Assembly (NCBI GenBank): GCA_003135055.1
Contig: PLDF01000165.1
Coordinates: 1 to 38,382 of the forward strand
Length of the DNA stretch: 38,382 nt
Source: Bryobacterales bacterium
GTDB lineage: Bacteria; Acidobacteriota; Terriglobia; Bryobacterales; Bryobacteraceae
Direction: 5' to 3'
Part shown: piece after piece, positions 18,281 through 25,204 of the stretch
Position numbering within the stretch: position 1 is the first letter of the stretch
Layout of the letters: every line of letters starts with the position of its first letter
Notes under the pieces: generated by a model
What the model was told of the DNA's origin: nothing
Seen by the model: only the letters and a program-made list of their open reading frames with translations
The model's database searches: none
Made by a program: the position numbers and the translations under genes

Positions 18281-18960
18281 TCCCGGCCGGCATTCGAGGT
18301 GGCGTCAGTCAAACCGGCCGTCGATAAAGAGCGGGGGAAGAATTTCCGCATGGCGGCAGCCTGACGGTCACCAACCAATCGCTGGGCATGCTGATTCGGC
18401 AGGTCTACGGCGTTGCGCCCTATCAGATCTCCAGCGGGCCGGGCTGGCTTGACGATGACCGGTACGACATCGACGCTAAAGCCCAGGGCGATCCCAGCCG
18501 CGAACAGATGATGGCCACGCTGCAAACGCTGCTGGCGGATCGCTTCAAACTGGAGGTTCACCGCGAGACCAGGGAAGGCCCCGTCTTTGCGCTGACGGTG
18601 GCGAAGAACGGCGCGAAGCTCAAGCAGCCGAAGGACGGCGAGGAATCCTTCATCCGTAACGGCCGAACCGGGCCACTGGACAAGGACGCGGCGACCTCCA
18701 TTCTTTACGGTCAAAAGGCCTCCATGCCGGCCTTCATCGAACAGCTATCCAGGCAATTGGGCCGCCCGGTCCTCGACCGTACGGGGATCACCTCGGATTT
18801 CGATTTCAGACTTGAGTTCGCCGCCGGCGACGCTCCAACCGACGCGGGCCCTTCCATCTTCGCCGCGATTCAGGAGCAACTCGGGCTCAAATTGGAGGCG
18901 GCCAAAGGGCCGGTCGAAATCCTGGTCGTCGATCATGCGGAGAAGCCGTCCGAAAACTGA
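18209..18960 (+). pseudogene. TIGR03435-family secreted protein, frameshifted
   Basis: Member of the acidobacterial soil-associated TIGR03435 family, whose function is unknown. The first frame gives a signal peptide ([20 protein letters not shown]) and the family N-terminus ASRPAFEVASVKP, then stops at 18362. The second frame carries the rest: GGSLTVTNQSLGMLIRQVYG, ISSGPGWLDDDRYDIDAKA, LLADRFKLEVHRETREGPVF, LDRTGITSDFDFRLEF and IFAAIQEQLGLKLEAAKGPV. The join is at about 18348-18352 (CCGCATGGCGG); adding one base there restores one reading frame. The 5' end also carries a 99-bp duplication. A single-base assembly error is a real alternative to decay. Confidence 0.85.
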
Positions 18961-19020
18961 CGCATTGCCCGGGCGCGGCTGACATCTCCTTGCGCCTGCT
19001 ATGATGAAATCTCTTCCCCG

Positions 19021-20175
19021 ATGATCGTTGAGCGCGGCAGCATCGGCTTTGACTCGATCACTCTCGATAACGGCTCCACGCTTGCGCCGGTCGAGGTGGC
19101 ATACCAGAGCTACGGCCGGTTGAACGCCGCCAAATCGAACGCCATCCTCATCGAGCACGCCTTCTCGGGCGATGCGCACGCGGCCGGCGTCGATGCCGAT
19201 ACCGGCAAGCCCGGCTGGTGGGATAGCATGATCGGCCCCGGCAAGGGCTTCGACACCGACCGCTACTTCGTCGTCTGCACCAACGTGCTGGGCGGATGCC
19301 GCGGCACTACCGGGCCATCGTCCATCGACCCCGCGACCGGCTGCCCGTACGCGCTGAAGTTTCCGGTGATCACCATCGGCGATATGGTGCGGCTGCAAAG
19401 GATGGCCATCGACTGGTTCGGCATCCCGCGCCTGCTCGCCGTGACCGGCGGCTCCATGGGCGGCATGCAGGCTCTGGAATGGGCCGTCGCCTATCCGGAC
19501 CGCGTGGTTTCCGCCATACCTATCGCTTCCACCACGCGGCACAGCGCGCAGCAGATCGCATTCAACGAAGTGGGCCGCCAGGCTATCATGTTCGACTCCC
19601 ACTTCAACAACGGCGATTACTACGGCAAGCAACCACCGGCGGGCGGCCTGTCCGTGGCGCGCATGGTGGGCCATATCACTTACATGAGCGATCGTTCCAT
19701 GGGCGAGAAGTTCGGCCGGCGCCTGCGCCAGAAGGACGATCTCAGCTACAGTTTCGGCGTGGATTTCGAAGTGGAAAGCTACCTGCGCTACCGCGGCGGC
19801 CAGTTCGTCAACCGCTTCGACGCGAACTCATACCTCTATATCACCAAGGCCATGGATTACTTCGATCTTACGCAGGGGCGCGGCACTCTCGAGGAGACGC
19901 TGGCGCGCACGCAGGCCTGCTTTCAAGTGATCAGCTTCAGCTCCGACTGGCTCTATCCCAGCTACCAATCGCAAGAGATGGTGCGCGCGCTCGAAGCCGT
20001 AGGCCGCGATGTGTCGTACACCGAAGTTCAATCCGACTACGGCCACGATTCTTTCCTGCTGGATGTCGGCGGGCAACCCGATGTCGTTCGCGAGTTTCTA
20101 TCGCGCATGGAAGACGTGGCCAACGGGCGAAGCATGGCTCACCTCGGCGGCGATTACCGAATGGCCTGTGAGTGA
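19021..20175 (+). CDS. metX: Homoserine O-acetyltransferase
   Basis: Alpha/beta-hydrolase-fold acyltransferase that activates homoserine for methionine synthesis by direct sulfhydrylation or via cystathionine. The 384-residue product has the nucleophile S145 in GGSMGGMQ, the oxyanion-region signature GGCRGTTGPSSIDPATG, D309 in SSDWLYPS and H342 in DYGHDSFLLD, completing the triad. Acetyl versus succinyl specificity cannot be settled by eye. No metY or metW gene is adjacent. The upstream gap is only 60 bases and holds no visible SAM riboswitch. Confidence 0.93.
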   Translation: MIVERGSIGFDSITLDNGSTLAPVEVAYQSYGRLNAAKSNAILIEHAFSGDAHAAGVDADTGKPGWWDSMIGPGKGFDTDRYFVVCTNVLGGCRGTTGPSSIDPATGCPYALKFPVITIGDMVRLQRMAIDWFGIPRLLAVTGGSMGGMQALEWAVAYPDRVVSAIPIASTTRHSAQQIAFNEVGRQAIMFDSHFNNGDYYGKQPPAGGLSVARMVGHITYMSDRSMGEKFGRRLRQKDDLSYSFGVDFEVESYLRYRGGQFVNRFDANSYLYITKAMDYFDLTQGRGTLEETLARTQACFQVISFSSDWLYPSYQSQEMVRALEAVGRDVSYTEVQSDYGHDSFLLDVGGQPDVVREFLSRMEDVANGRSMAHLGGDYRMACE

Positions 20176-20532
20176 CCGTCCCTTATAGGATCATTGAAGG
20201 GCTGTCGCCCACTACCAGGGAGCTTCGCTGTGAATCCTTCGGCCGCCGTGCCGCCCGGTCCGGCTTCCGACTATGTTCACCTGGCAGTATTGCCGCCAAA
20301 CCGCCGAATGGGAAGTGCGTTGCGTTCGACCGGCGCAAAAGGAAGCGTACGGCGGGAGATGGCCACTGACGCGTATCGCCACGGCGGCCCAGCGACGTCT
20401 CGTGGAACGGGCTGCCGGGTTTCGTCGTCTGCCAGCGGCGGACTACCGGAGGCGCGGGCCCAGATGGGCCGGAATGATGGCGGGCGTGTAAAAGGTCGGT
20501 CGGCCTTTGGCAGGCCGTCGGCCCGGGCTCCG
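20176..20532. other. 357-bp intergenic region
   Basis: Lies between the convergent metX and lipoprotein genes. One plus-strand frame stays open across it and into the lipoprotein gene, but it has no recognisable domain and an Arg/Gly-rich composition typical of chance frames in GC-rich DNA. A weak minus-strand hairpin at 20501-20517 is listed separately. Confidence 0.5.
20489..20517 (-). terminator. Weak intrinsic terminator of the lipoprotein gene
   Basis: On the minus strand CGGCCT, a five-base loop and AGGCCG are followed by ACCGACCTTTTA. The stem is short and the T-run is four bases and slightly displaced. It lies about 15 bases past the stop codon at 20533. Confidence 0.35.
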
Positions 20533-21075
20533 CTATTTCTTGGTCGGAACGACGCTGTGGTCCGTATTGAGAGGCGTCGTCACGTCGGGAGCGTCCGGTT
20601 CAAAGGTGAGCGGAAGATCCACCAGCCCAGCCTGTTTTCCATCCTCGTCGCTCACCTTTAGTTTGTAATGCTTGGGTAGAACGTCGAAAACCAGGTTTCC
20701 CTGCGCTGTTTCGGCCGGCGCCACCTGCCGTAGAGAACCAATGAAATCCGCGACTCCGTCGCCGTTTTCGATTTCAGGAAAGGTCGCGCCGGCGTCGTCC
20801 ACCAAAGAGATGGTGGGCACAATCGCGTCGGCGCCGCCGCTGTTCGACACGCTGATGCGCAACAGGTAGAACCGGTTCTGCGGAATACGCGCATCCAGGC
20901 CGCTACCGATCTGCGGCAACCATTGCCGCTCGAAAACCGTGTAGATGAGGTGTCCCATGAGCACGCGCTCGCCCATCAGGTAGGTTCGCAGCGCCGGCTC
21001 CTCCTCTTTGGGAGAACAGGCAACCAGACCGAGTAGCGTCAGGGCGAGTGGCAGCGTTAAGAAGCGCGTGCGCAT
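20533..21075 (-). CDS. Lipoprotein with DUF4352-like domain
   Basis: The ATG at 21075 begins a lipoprotein signal peptide (MRTRFLTLPLALTLLGLVAC) with lipobox LVAC; the frame stays open to 21126, but the extra 17 residues are not signal-like. The mature part is one domain: an extended early strand region (YLMGERVLMGHLIYTVFE), then RFYLLRISVSNSGGADAIVP, ISLVDDAGATFPEIENGDG and GNLVFDVLPKHYKLKVSD. This is the immunoglobulin-like pattern of DUF4352, an extracytoplasmic fold of unknown role. It should be anchored to a membrane and exposed to the periplasm. It is separated from the sigma-factor operon by a 10-bp tandem array. Confidence 0.8.
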   Translation of the reverse strand: MRTRFLTLPLALTLLGLVACSPKEEEPALRTYLMGERVLMGHLIYTVFERQWLPQIGSGLDARIPQNRFYLLRISVSNSGGADAIVPTISLVDDAGATFPEIENGDGVADFIGSLRQVAPAETAQGNLVFDVLPKHYKLKVSDEDGKQAGLVDLPLTFEPDAPDVTTPLNTDHSVVPTKK

Positions 21076-21104
21076 AGGGGCAGTTTCATTGTGCGGCCTC
21101 GGAT

Positions 21105-21144
21105 AAGAAGTGTCAAGAAGTGTCAAGAAGTATCAAAAGGCGTC
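21105..21144. repeat. 10-bp imperfect tandem array
   Basis: Unit AAGAAGTGTC: two exact copies (21105-21124), then AAGAAGTATC and AAAAGGCGTC. It lies in the 93-base gap between the Spy-like gene and the lipoprotein gene, next to the lipoprotein start. Confidence 0.8.
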
Positions 21145-21168
21145 GATAAGAACGAGAGGAAATCGCTA

Positions 21169-21540
21169 TTAGCGCTGAGATTCTTGCAGCATGCGCTCGA
21201 ATTTCTCGCGTTGCGCAGGAGTAAGGATCTGTTCCACCCGCGACTTGCTATCGCTTAAAACGCTGCGATAATACTGCCAGAAGTCGTTCAGTACAGACTG
21301 CATCTGCTCCGATTGCGCCGGCGTCAGATCGAGCTGCTTCTGCATCCGCTCAAAGTACCGGACCTTGCCCTCCGGGGTATCGAAGGCCGGCTGGTGCATG
21401 ACCTTATGTACGCCCAGATTCATGGCCAGCCCTCCGGCGGCAACGCCGCAGAGGAAAACCAACGCCAGCGTTATCACGCCGACTATTTTGGGATCCCATG
21501 TCCGGCTCGCCGTTGCCCTGCCCACCAAGCTAGTGCTCAT
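21169..21540 (-). CDS. Spy/CpxP-like or heavy-metal-sensor-like membrane-anchored protein
   Basis: 123 residues with one N-terminal membrane anchor (VGVITLALVFLCGVAAGGLA) and a helical periplasmic part. Two LTPAQ motifs (LDLTPAQSEQMQ and ILTPAQREKFERML) are the hallmark of Spy/CpxP-type periplasmic chaperone or stress-sensor proteins. The start overlaps the end of the anti-sigma gene by 11 bases, so it belongs to the sigma/anti-sigma operon. A role in envelope stress sensing is inferred from family and context. Confidence 0.8.
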   Translation of the reverse strand: MSTSLVGRATASRTWDPKIVGVITLALVFLCGVAAGGLAMNLGVHKVMHQPAFDTPEGKVRYFERMQKQLDLTPAQSEQMQSVLNDFWQYYRSVLSDSKSRVEQILTPAQREKFERMLQESQR

Positions 21541-21991
21541 AGTTCGTCAGAGTGATCAGCATGTTTTCCGGAGCCGGGGCGGAATCGAACGCCGCCTGGG
21601 TCTGCTCAGCCATGATCGCGTCGGGCGTTGGCCCGGCCATGTACGAACTCTCGCGCGAAACCAGATAGCCGCCCAATATGCTCAGCGTCAGCAGACTCGA
21701 AAACACAAGTTTGCGGCTAAAGATGGTATCCAGGGCGAATATGCCGGCAAAGAATGAAGCGGGTTTGGTTTCTTCGGCCCTCTGTATCACCCGGGCGTAA
21801 AACCCGGGAGCGGGTTCAAACGCCGCTTCCGTCCGCAAAGAGCCGAACAAAAGCGAAACCGACTGCATGCCGCGAACTTCTTCGCGGCACAACTCACAAC
21901 TGCTCAGATGCGCTTCCAGCGCCTGGTGTTCCGCCGGTTCCAGCGTGCCGGCAAGAAACTCCTCGATATTTTCCATCACTACGGAATGCAT
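21530..21991 (-). CDS. Membrane anti-sigma factor with zinc-finger motif
   Basis: 153 residues. The N-terminus has the zf-HC2 anti-sigma pattern: IEEFLAGTLEPAEHQALEAH, then LSSCELC (HxxxCxxC). A single membrane helix follows (LVFSSLLTLSILGGYLV, about 95-111), with a short periplasmic tail. It should hold the ECF sigma factor encoded upstream until a signal releases it. The gap to the sigma stop is 135 bases. The internal ATG six codons in (MENIEEF) is an equally good start. Confidence 0.88.
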   Translation of the reverse strand: MHSVVMENIEEFLAGTLEPAEHQALEAHLSSCELCREEVRGMQSVSLLFGSLRTEAAFEPAPGFYARVIQRAEETKPASFFAGIFALDTIFSRKLVFSSLLTLSILGGYLVSRESSYMAGPTPDAIMAEQTQAAFDSAPAPENMLITLTNYEH

Positions 21992-22126
21992 ACGCGTCTT
22001 CCCCTTAAAAAACTACCCAGACGTAACCTAAGCCGGCCACGTCAACACTATCCTCTAGCGGGTCTGCCGCCCACTTATGAGGAGCCAATATTCGAAACCC
22101 TTGGGGCTCCGGCTAGCACGCCCCGC

Positions 22127-22783
22127 TCAACCGGCAACCAGACCGGGAGCGCGATCGAGGCGTTGCGCAGCCTTCACCAGCTTCTGCCGCGCGCGAAAGA
22201 GCTTGACCTTGATGGTATTCTCGTTCATACCGGTCTTGGCGGCCAACTCTTCCACCGAATAACCCTCCACCTCTTTCATCATCAGCAACGAGCGTTCCTC
22301 TTCGGAAACGCGGGCGAGCAGCTTCACAACATAATCCCGTTGAGCCAGGGAGGTGTCGGCCGGCGCCGTGCGGTCGACGCTCGGCTCGCTGTTTTCGACG
22401 CGGCGGACTTCATCCTCGCTCAAATCGCTTTCGTAAACCAGCTTCCGCACCTTGCGCTTGCGCAGATAGTCGAAGCATTCGTTGACGGTAATCTTATAAA
22501 TCCAGGTAATCAGGGAACTGCGAAAATCGAAATTGCGGACGGAGAGGTAAATCTTTGCAAATACTTGCTGCGCGATATCCTCCACATCGTTCCGTTGCCT
22601 GACGATGCCATGAATGATGGAAAACACCTTGGACTGGTAGCGTTCCACGATTTCGCGGAAGGCCCCTTCGTCGCCCGACTGAGCCCGCTGCACCAGCAAG
22701 CCTTCCGGGGTATTTTGATAATCCACCTTGGTTTTCGCCGCAACCTTGCTACCGAACCGGGGAAGTGGTAGTGCGCCAGTCAT
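22127..22783 (-). CDS. ECF RNA polymerase sigma factor
   Basis: Sigma-E type factor. Region 2 reads GDEGAFREIVERYQSKVFSI, then DVEDIAQQVFAKIYLSVRNF and ITWIYKITVNECFDYLRKRK. Region 4 reads LARVSEEERSLLMMKEVEGY, then SVEELAAKTGMNENTIKVKL (helix-turn-helix), then FRARQKLVKAAQ. The start at 22783 (MTGALPLP) leaves about 30 residues before region 2 and has GGGA just upstream. The frame extends to 22891, but that would run into the promoter palindrome of the divergent iscA gene. It heads the set sigma, anti-sigma, Spy-like protein, a typical autoregulated envelope-stress unit. Confidence 0.92.
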   Translation of the reverse strand: MTGALPLPRFGSKVAAKTKVDYQNTPEGLLVQRAQSGDEGAFREIVERYQSKVFSIIHGIVRQRNDVEDIAQQVFAKIYLSVRNFDFRSSLITWIYKITVNECFDYLRKRKVRKLVYESDLSEDEVRRVENSEPSVDRTAPADTSLAQRDYVVKLLARVSEEERSLLMMKEVEGYSVEELAAKTGMNENTIKVKLFRARQKLVKAAQRLDRAPGLVAG

Positions 22784-22882
22784 CGTTCCCATACATCCAT
22801 TCGGACGCAGCGCCCCGGTATCGGGTTTCAATTGCAAGATAGCATAGCCGGGGGCGCCGAAACCCTGCGACGCAATCGCCCC

Positions 22883-22910
22883 CAATTGCATCGAAGCAAT
22901 TGGGTATAAT
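22883..22910 (+). promoter_or_regulatory. iscA promoter with overlapping operator palindrome
   Basis: A perfect -10 (TATAAT at 22905-22910) lies 40 bases before the iscA ATG. Directly upstream is the perfect inverted repeat CAATTGC (22883-22889), ATCGAA, GCAATTG (22896-22902), which covers the spacer. No good -35 is seen at 16-18 bases, as expected of an activator-dependent or repressor-controlled promoter. The binding protein is not known. Confidence 0.6.
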
Positions 22911-22949
22911 ACTCACAGAGCTTCCAAAGCCAAGGAGATCGATCATCAC

Positions 22950-23273
22950 ATGATTCAGATAACGGAAAAAGCGGCAGGAAAAGTAAAAGAGATCATGAGT
23001 TCTCAAGACCCGGCGCCGGCTGGCCTGCGGATCAGCGTTGTGGGCGGCGGCTGCTCCGGATTCAGCTATTCGATGGCCTTCGAAAACCAGCCGAACATGC
23101 TGGATAAGACCTATGATTACAACGGTTTGAAGGTATTTGTGGATCAGGCCAGCCTGCTCTATCTGGATGGCGCCGAAGTGGACTTCGTGGAGACGCTGGA
23201 AGGCTCCGGGTTCAAGTTCAACAATCCGCAAGTGAAGAGCACCTGCGGCTGCGGCAGCTCGTTCCAGGTTTAG
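22950..23273 (+). CDS. iscA: A-type iron-sulfur carrier protein (IscA/ErpA/SufA)
   Basis: Small carrier that accepts Fe-S clusters and hands them to apo-enzymes. The 107-residue length is typical, and the three conserved Cys are present: C35 in GGGCSGFSY, and C99 and C101 in STCGCGSSF. AAGGAGA at 22932-22938 is a strong ribosome-binding site for the ATG at 22950. No isc or suf neighbours occur, so the exact subtype is open. An intrinsic terminator follows 24 bases after the stop, and a fragment of the gene's own 3' end is duplicated about 270 bases downstream. Confidence 0.93.
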   Translation: MIQITEKAAGKVKEIMSSQDPAPAGLRISVVGGGCSGFSYSMAFENQPNMLDKTYDYNGLKVFVDQASLLYLDGAEVDFVETLEGSGFKFNNPQVKSTCGCGSSFQV

Positions 23274-23299
23274 TGGCGCACGCACTCCTGCGTGCAGCG
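23273..23299. repeat. GCACGCAC/GTGCGTGC palindromic repeat, copy 2
   Basis: GTGGCGCACGCACTCCTGCG then TGCAGCG, a hairpin with a 7-bp stem. It begins on the last base of the iscA stop codon and runs into the terminator. The copy at 6575 differs at two positions (one in the loop, one at the far end) over 26 bases. Confidence 0.75.
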
Positions 23300-23326
23300 T
23301 TCACAATCGTGTGAACGCGTCTTTTT
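23297..23326 (+). terminator. Intrinsic terminator of iscA
   Basis: Perfect 9-bp stem GCGTTCACA, loop ATCG, TGTGAACGC, followed by GTCTTTTT. Confidence 0.9.
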
Positions 23327-23473
23327 GCCCCGGCGAGCCCGTAAGCCGCCGCACGGGCAGCGCTACGGAAGCGCACGGGGGGGCGCTGGCGTATTTTTCG
23401 CGCACGCATGGGCAAACGCCATGGCAGCGCTTAGTGGTCTTTGCCGCGCGGCGGCGGGGCGTTATGCCGGAAC

Positions 23474-23512
23474 GGAAGGCTCCAGGTTCAAGTTCAATAA
23501 TCCGCAAGTGAA
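23474..23512 (+). pseudogene. Duplicated fragment of the iscA 3' region
   Basis: Thirty-nine bases repeat iscA positions 23198-23236 with two mismatches and encode EGSRFKFNNPQVK (EGSGFKFNNPQVK in iscA). The Cys-containing end is missing: the frame continues CPFGKACLSRCSAE instead of STCGCGSSFQV. It is either a remnant of a second iscA copy or a local duplication. Confidence 0.75.
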
Positions 23513-23695
23513 ATGCCCTTTCGGCAAAGCGTGCTTGAGTCGATGCAGCGCTGAGTAGTAGCGTGGGGCAGTGGGCGTGCAACCCAAAGCCCAGCCGAGC
23601 AAGTGTGCCAAAACCGGCGCGGAATACTCAGTATATTCTTACCGAAATCTGTGTCGCTGTGCCGCCGGATCGGGACTTGTGCGACGCTATCGCTC

Positions 23696-25144
23696 TCAAC
23701 CGCCGGTGTCCATCGCCAACTCCACCGCCCGGATCACGCGCTCCACGTCCCCCTCCGATGTCATCCAGTTACACACGCTGATCCGCATCGCCCGCATCCC
23801 TCTCCAAGTCACTCCACCGAAAAACGCCTCGCCACTCGCTAAAATCGCCGCGATCACTTCGTCTGTCCGCCGGTCGTGACTCTGCCCGCTCGGATCCAGG
23901 AATCGCACCAGGCCTTGATTGATCACGGGCTCCCACAAAACCTCCGCCCCGTGCAATCGGCCGAGGCCCAGCGTCAGGGCGCGGGCGCAATCGCAACAAC
24001 GCTCCACCGTTCCGGCGATGCCGGTGCGTCCTAACTGCCGGATGGCGGCGTATGTGGCGAAGCCGCGGGCGCGGCGCGACCATTCGGGGTTCCAATCGAT
24101 CTGCTCGCGGGCGGCGCGCTCGAAGACCCAGTACGAGGCTTGATAAGACATCGCGGCGCGCTGCGCATGGGGGTCGGCGACGAACGCGTAGCCGCAATCG
24201 TAGGGGACGTTGAGCCACTTATGGCCGTCGGTGGCCCAGGAATCGGCCGCGCCGGCGCCTGCGCACAAGTGACGAAAGCGCGGGCTGGCATTGGCCCAGA
24301 GTCCGAATGCGCCGTCGATGTGTACCCACGCGTTGTAGCGCCTCGCGATCGGAATGAGTTGCTCGAACGGGTCGAAGACGCCGGTGTTGAGCTCGCCCGC
24401 TTGCAGAACGACGATGGTCGGGGTCGTGTGATCGGCGTTGGAATCCGCGGCGGGATCGGCGGCGGCGGGAGCGGTAGCCAAAGCCCGCTCGAGCGCCTGC
24501 GGATCGAGGCGCCCCTGATCGTCGGTATCGAGCCCGATCAAGTTATCCGAGCCCATGCCGAGCAGGCGGACGGCGCGCTTCACGCTGCCGTGGCGCTCGC
24601 GGCTGGCCAGCAGACGGATGGCGGGCGCGCCGCAAAGGCCGCGCGCTTCCACGTCCCATCCGCGGCGTTCCAGCACCGCGTGCCGCGCGGCGGCGAGGCA
24701 GGTGACGTGCGCCATCTGGCATCCGGTGACGAACGCGAAACTCGCGCCCGCGGGGATGCCCAGCAATTCCTTGAGCCACTCGCCGGCGATCTCTTCCACC
24801 AGCGCGGCGGCGGGCCCGGCGGCGTAGAGGCCGGCGTTCTGGTCCCACGCGGAGGTGAGCCAGTCGGCTGCGAGGGCCGCGGGAACACTGCCGCCGATCA
24901 CCCAACTATAGAAGCGCCCGCCGGCCGAGGCGACAATGCCGCCGGCGGAATCGCTCACCAGATCTTCGATCACTTGCTCCGGCGGCGCGCCGTCGTCCGC
25001 CAGCGGACGCGCCAGGCGCGCGCGCAACGTTTCGAGCGACGCCGTTGCCGCCACCGGCAGCGCGTCCAGATTCTCGATGTGCGCCAGCGCATGGCGAGCC
25101 GCCGTCTGCAACGGTTCGCGGAAGGTTAGATTAGTGGGAGGCAC
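23696..25144 (-). CDS. PLP-dependent group II decarboxylase (aromatic-L-amino-acid/glutamate decarboxylase-like)
   Basis: Fold-type I PLP enzyme of 482 residues. The PLP Lys is K309 in SWATDGHKWLNVPYDCG, the cofactor Asp is in VHIDGAFGLWA, and the ring-stacking His is probably in SRERHGSVKRA. The family features FYSWVIGGSVPAALAADWL and GIPAGASFAFVTGCQMAHVT are clear. It likely decarboxylates an aromatic or related amino acid; substrate not deducible. The GTG start at 25144 begins MPPTNLTFREP, the usual N-terminal pattern, and no closer ATG fits. The gene is divergent from the membrane/spermidine-synthase-like gene across a 60-base spacer. Confidence 0.9.
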   Translation of the reverse strand: MPPTNLTFREPLQTAARHALAHIENLDALPVAATASLETLRARLARPLADDGAPPEQVIEDLVSDSAGGIVASAGGRFYSWVIGGSVPAALAADWLTSAWDQNAGLYAAGPAAALVEEIAGEWLKELLGIPAGASFAFVTGCQMAHVTCLAAARHAVLERRGWDVEARGLCGAPAIRLLASRERHGSVKRAVRLLGMGSDNLIGLDTDDQGRLDPQALERALATAPAAADPAADSNADHTTPTIVVLQAGELNTGVFDPFEQLIPIARRYNAWVHIDGAFGLWANASPRFRHLCAGAGAADSWATDGHKWLNVPYDCGYAFVADPHAQRAAMSYQASYWVFERAAREQIDWNPEWSRRARGFATYAAIRQLGRTGIAGTVERCCDCARALTLGLGRLHGAEVLWEPVINQGLVRFLDPSGQSHDRRTDEVIAAILASGEAFFGGVTWRGMRAMRISVCNWMTSEGDVERVIRAVELAMDTGG

Positions 25145-25152
25145 TCTTCTAC

Positions 25153-25197
25153 TTTAAAGAAGTGCGGTCTAAAGAAGTTCAGTCTAAAAGACCGTGG
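25153..25197. repeat. 15-bp imperfect tandem array in a divergent promoter region
   Basis: Three consecutive units: TTTAAAGAAGTGCGG, TCTAAAGAAGTTCAG, TCTAAAAGACCGTGG. They fill most of the 60-base spacer between two divergent start codons, and the last unit runs into the GGAGG of the plus-strand gene. Confidence 0.8.
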
Positions 25198-25204
25198 AGG
25201 CATA

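Noticed and set aside
18961..19020. SAM riboswitch in front of metX
   Set aside because: Only 60 bases separate the genes and no matching stem set or conserved core is visible.
20194..20661. 155-residue plus-strand frame between metX and the lipoprotein gene
   Set aside because: No recognisable motif, overlaps the lipoprotein gene on the opposite strand, low-complexity composition.
22784..22891. Upstream start at 22891 for the ECF sigma factor
   Set aside because: It would start inside the iscA operator palindrome, and the added residues do not look like a sigma-factor N-terminus.
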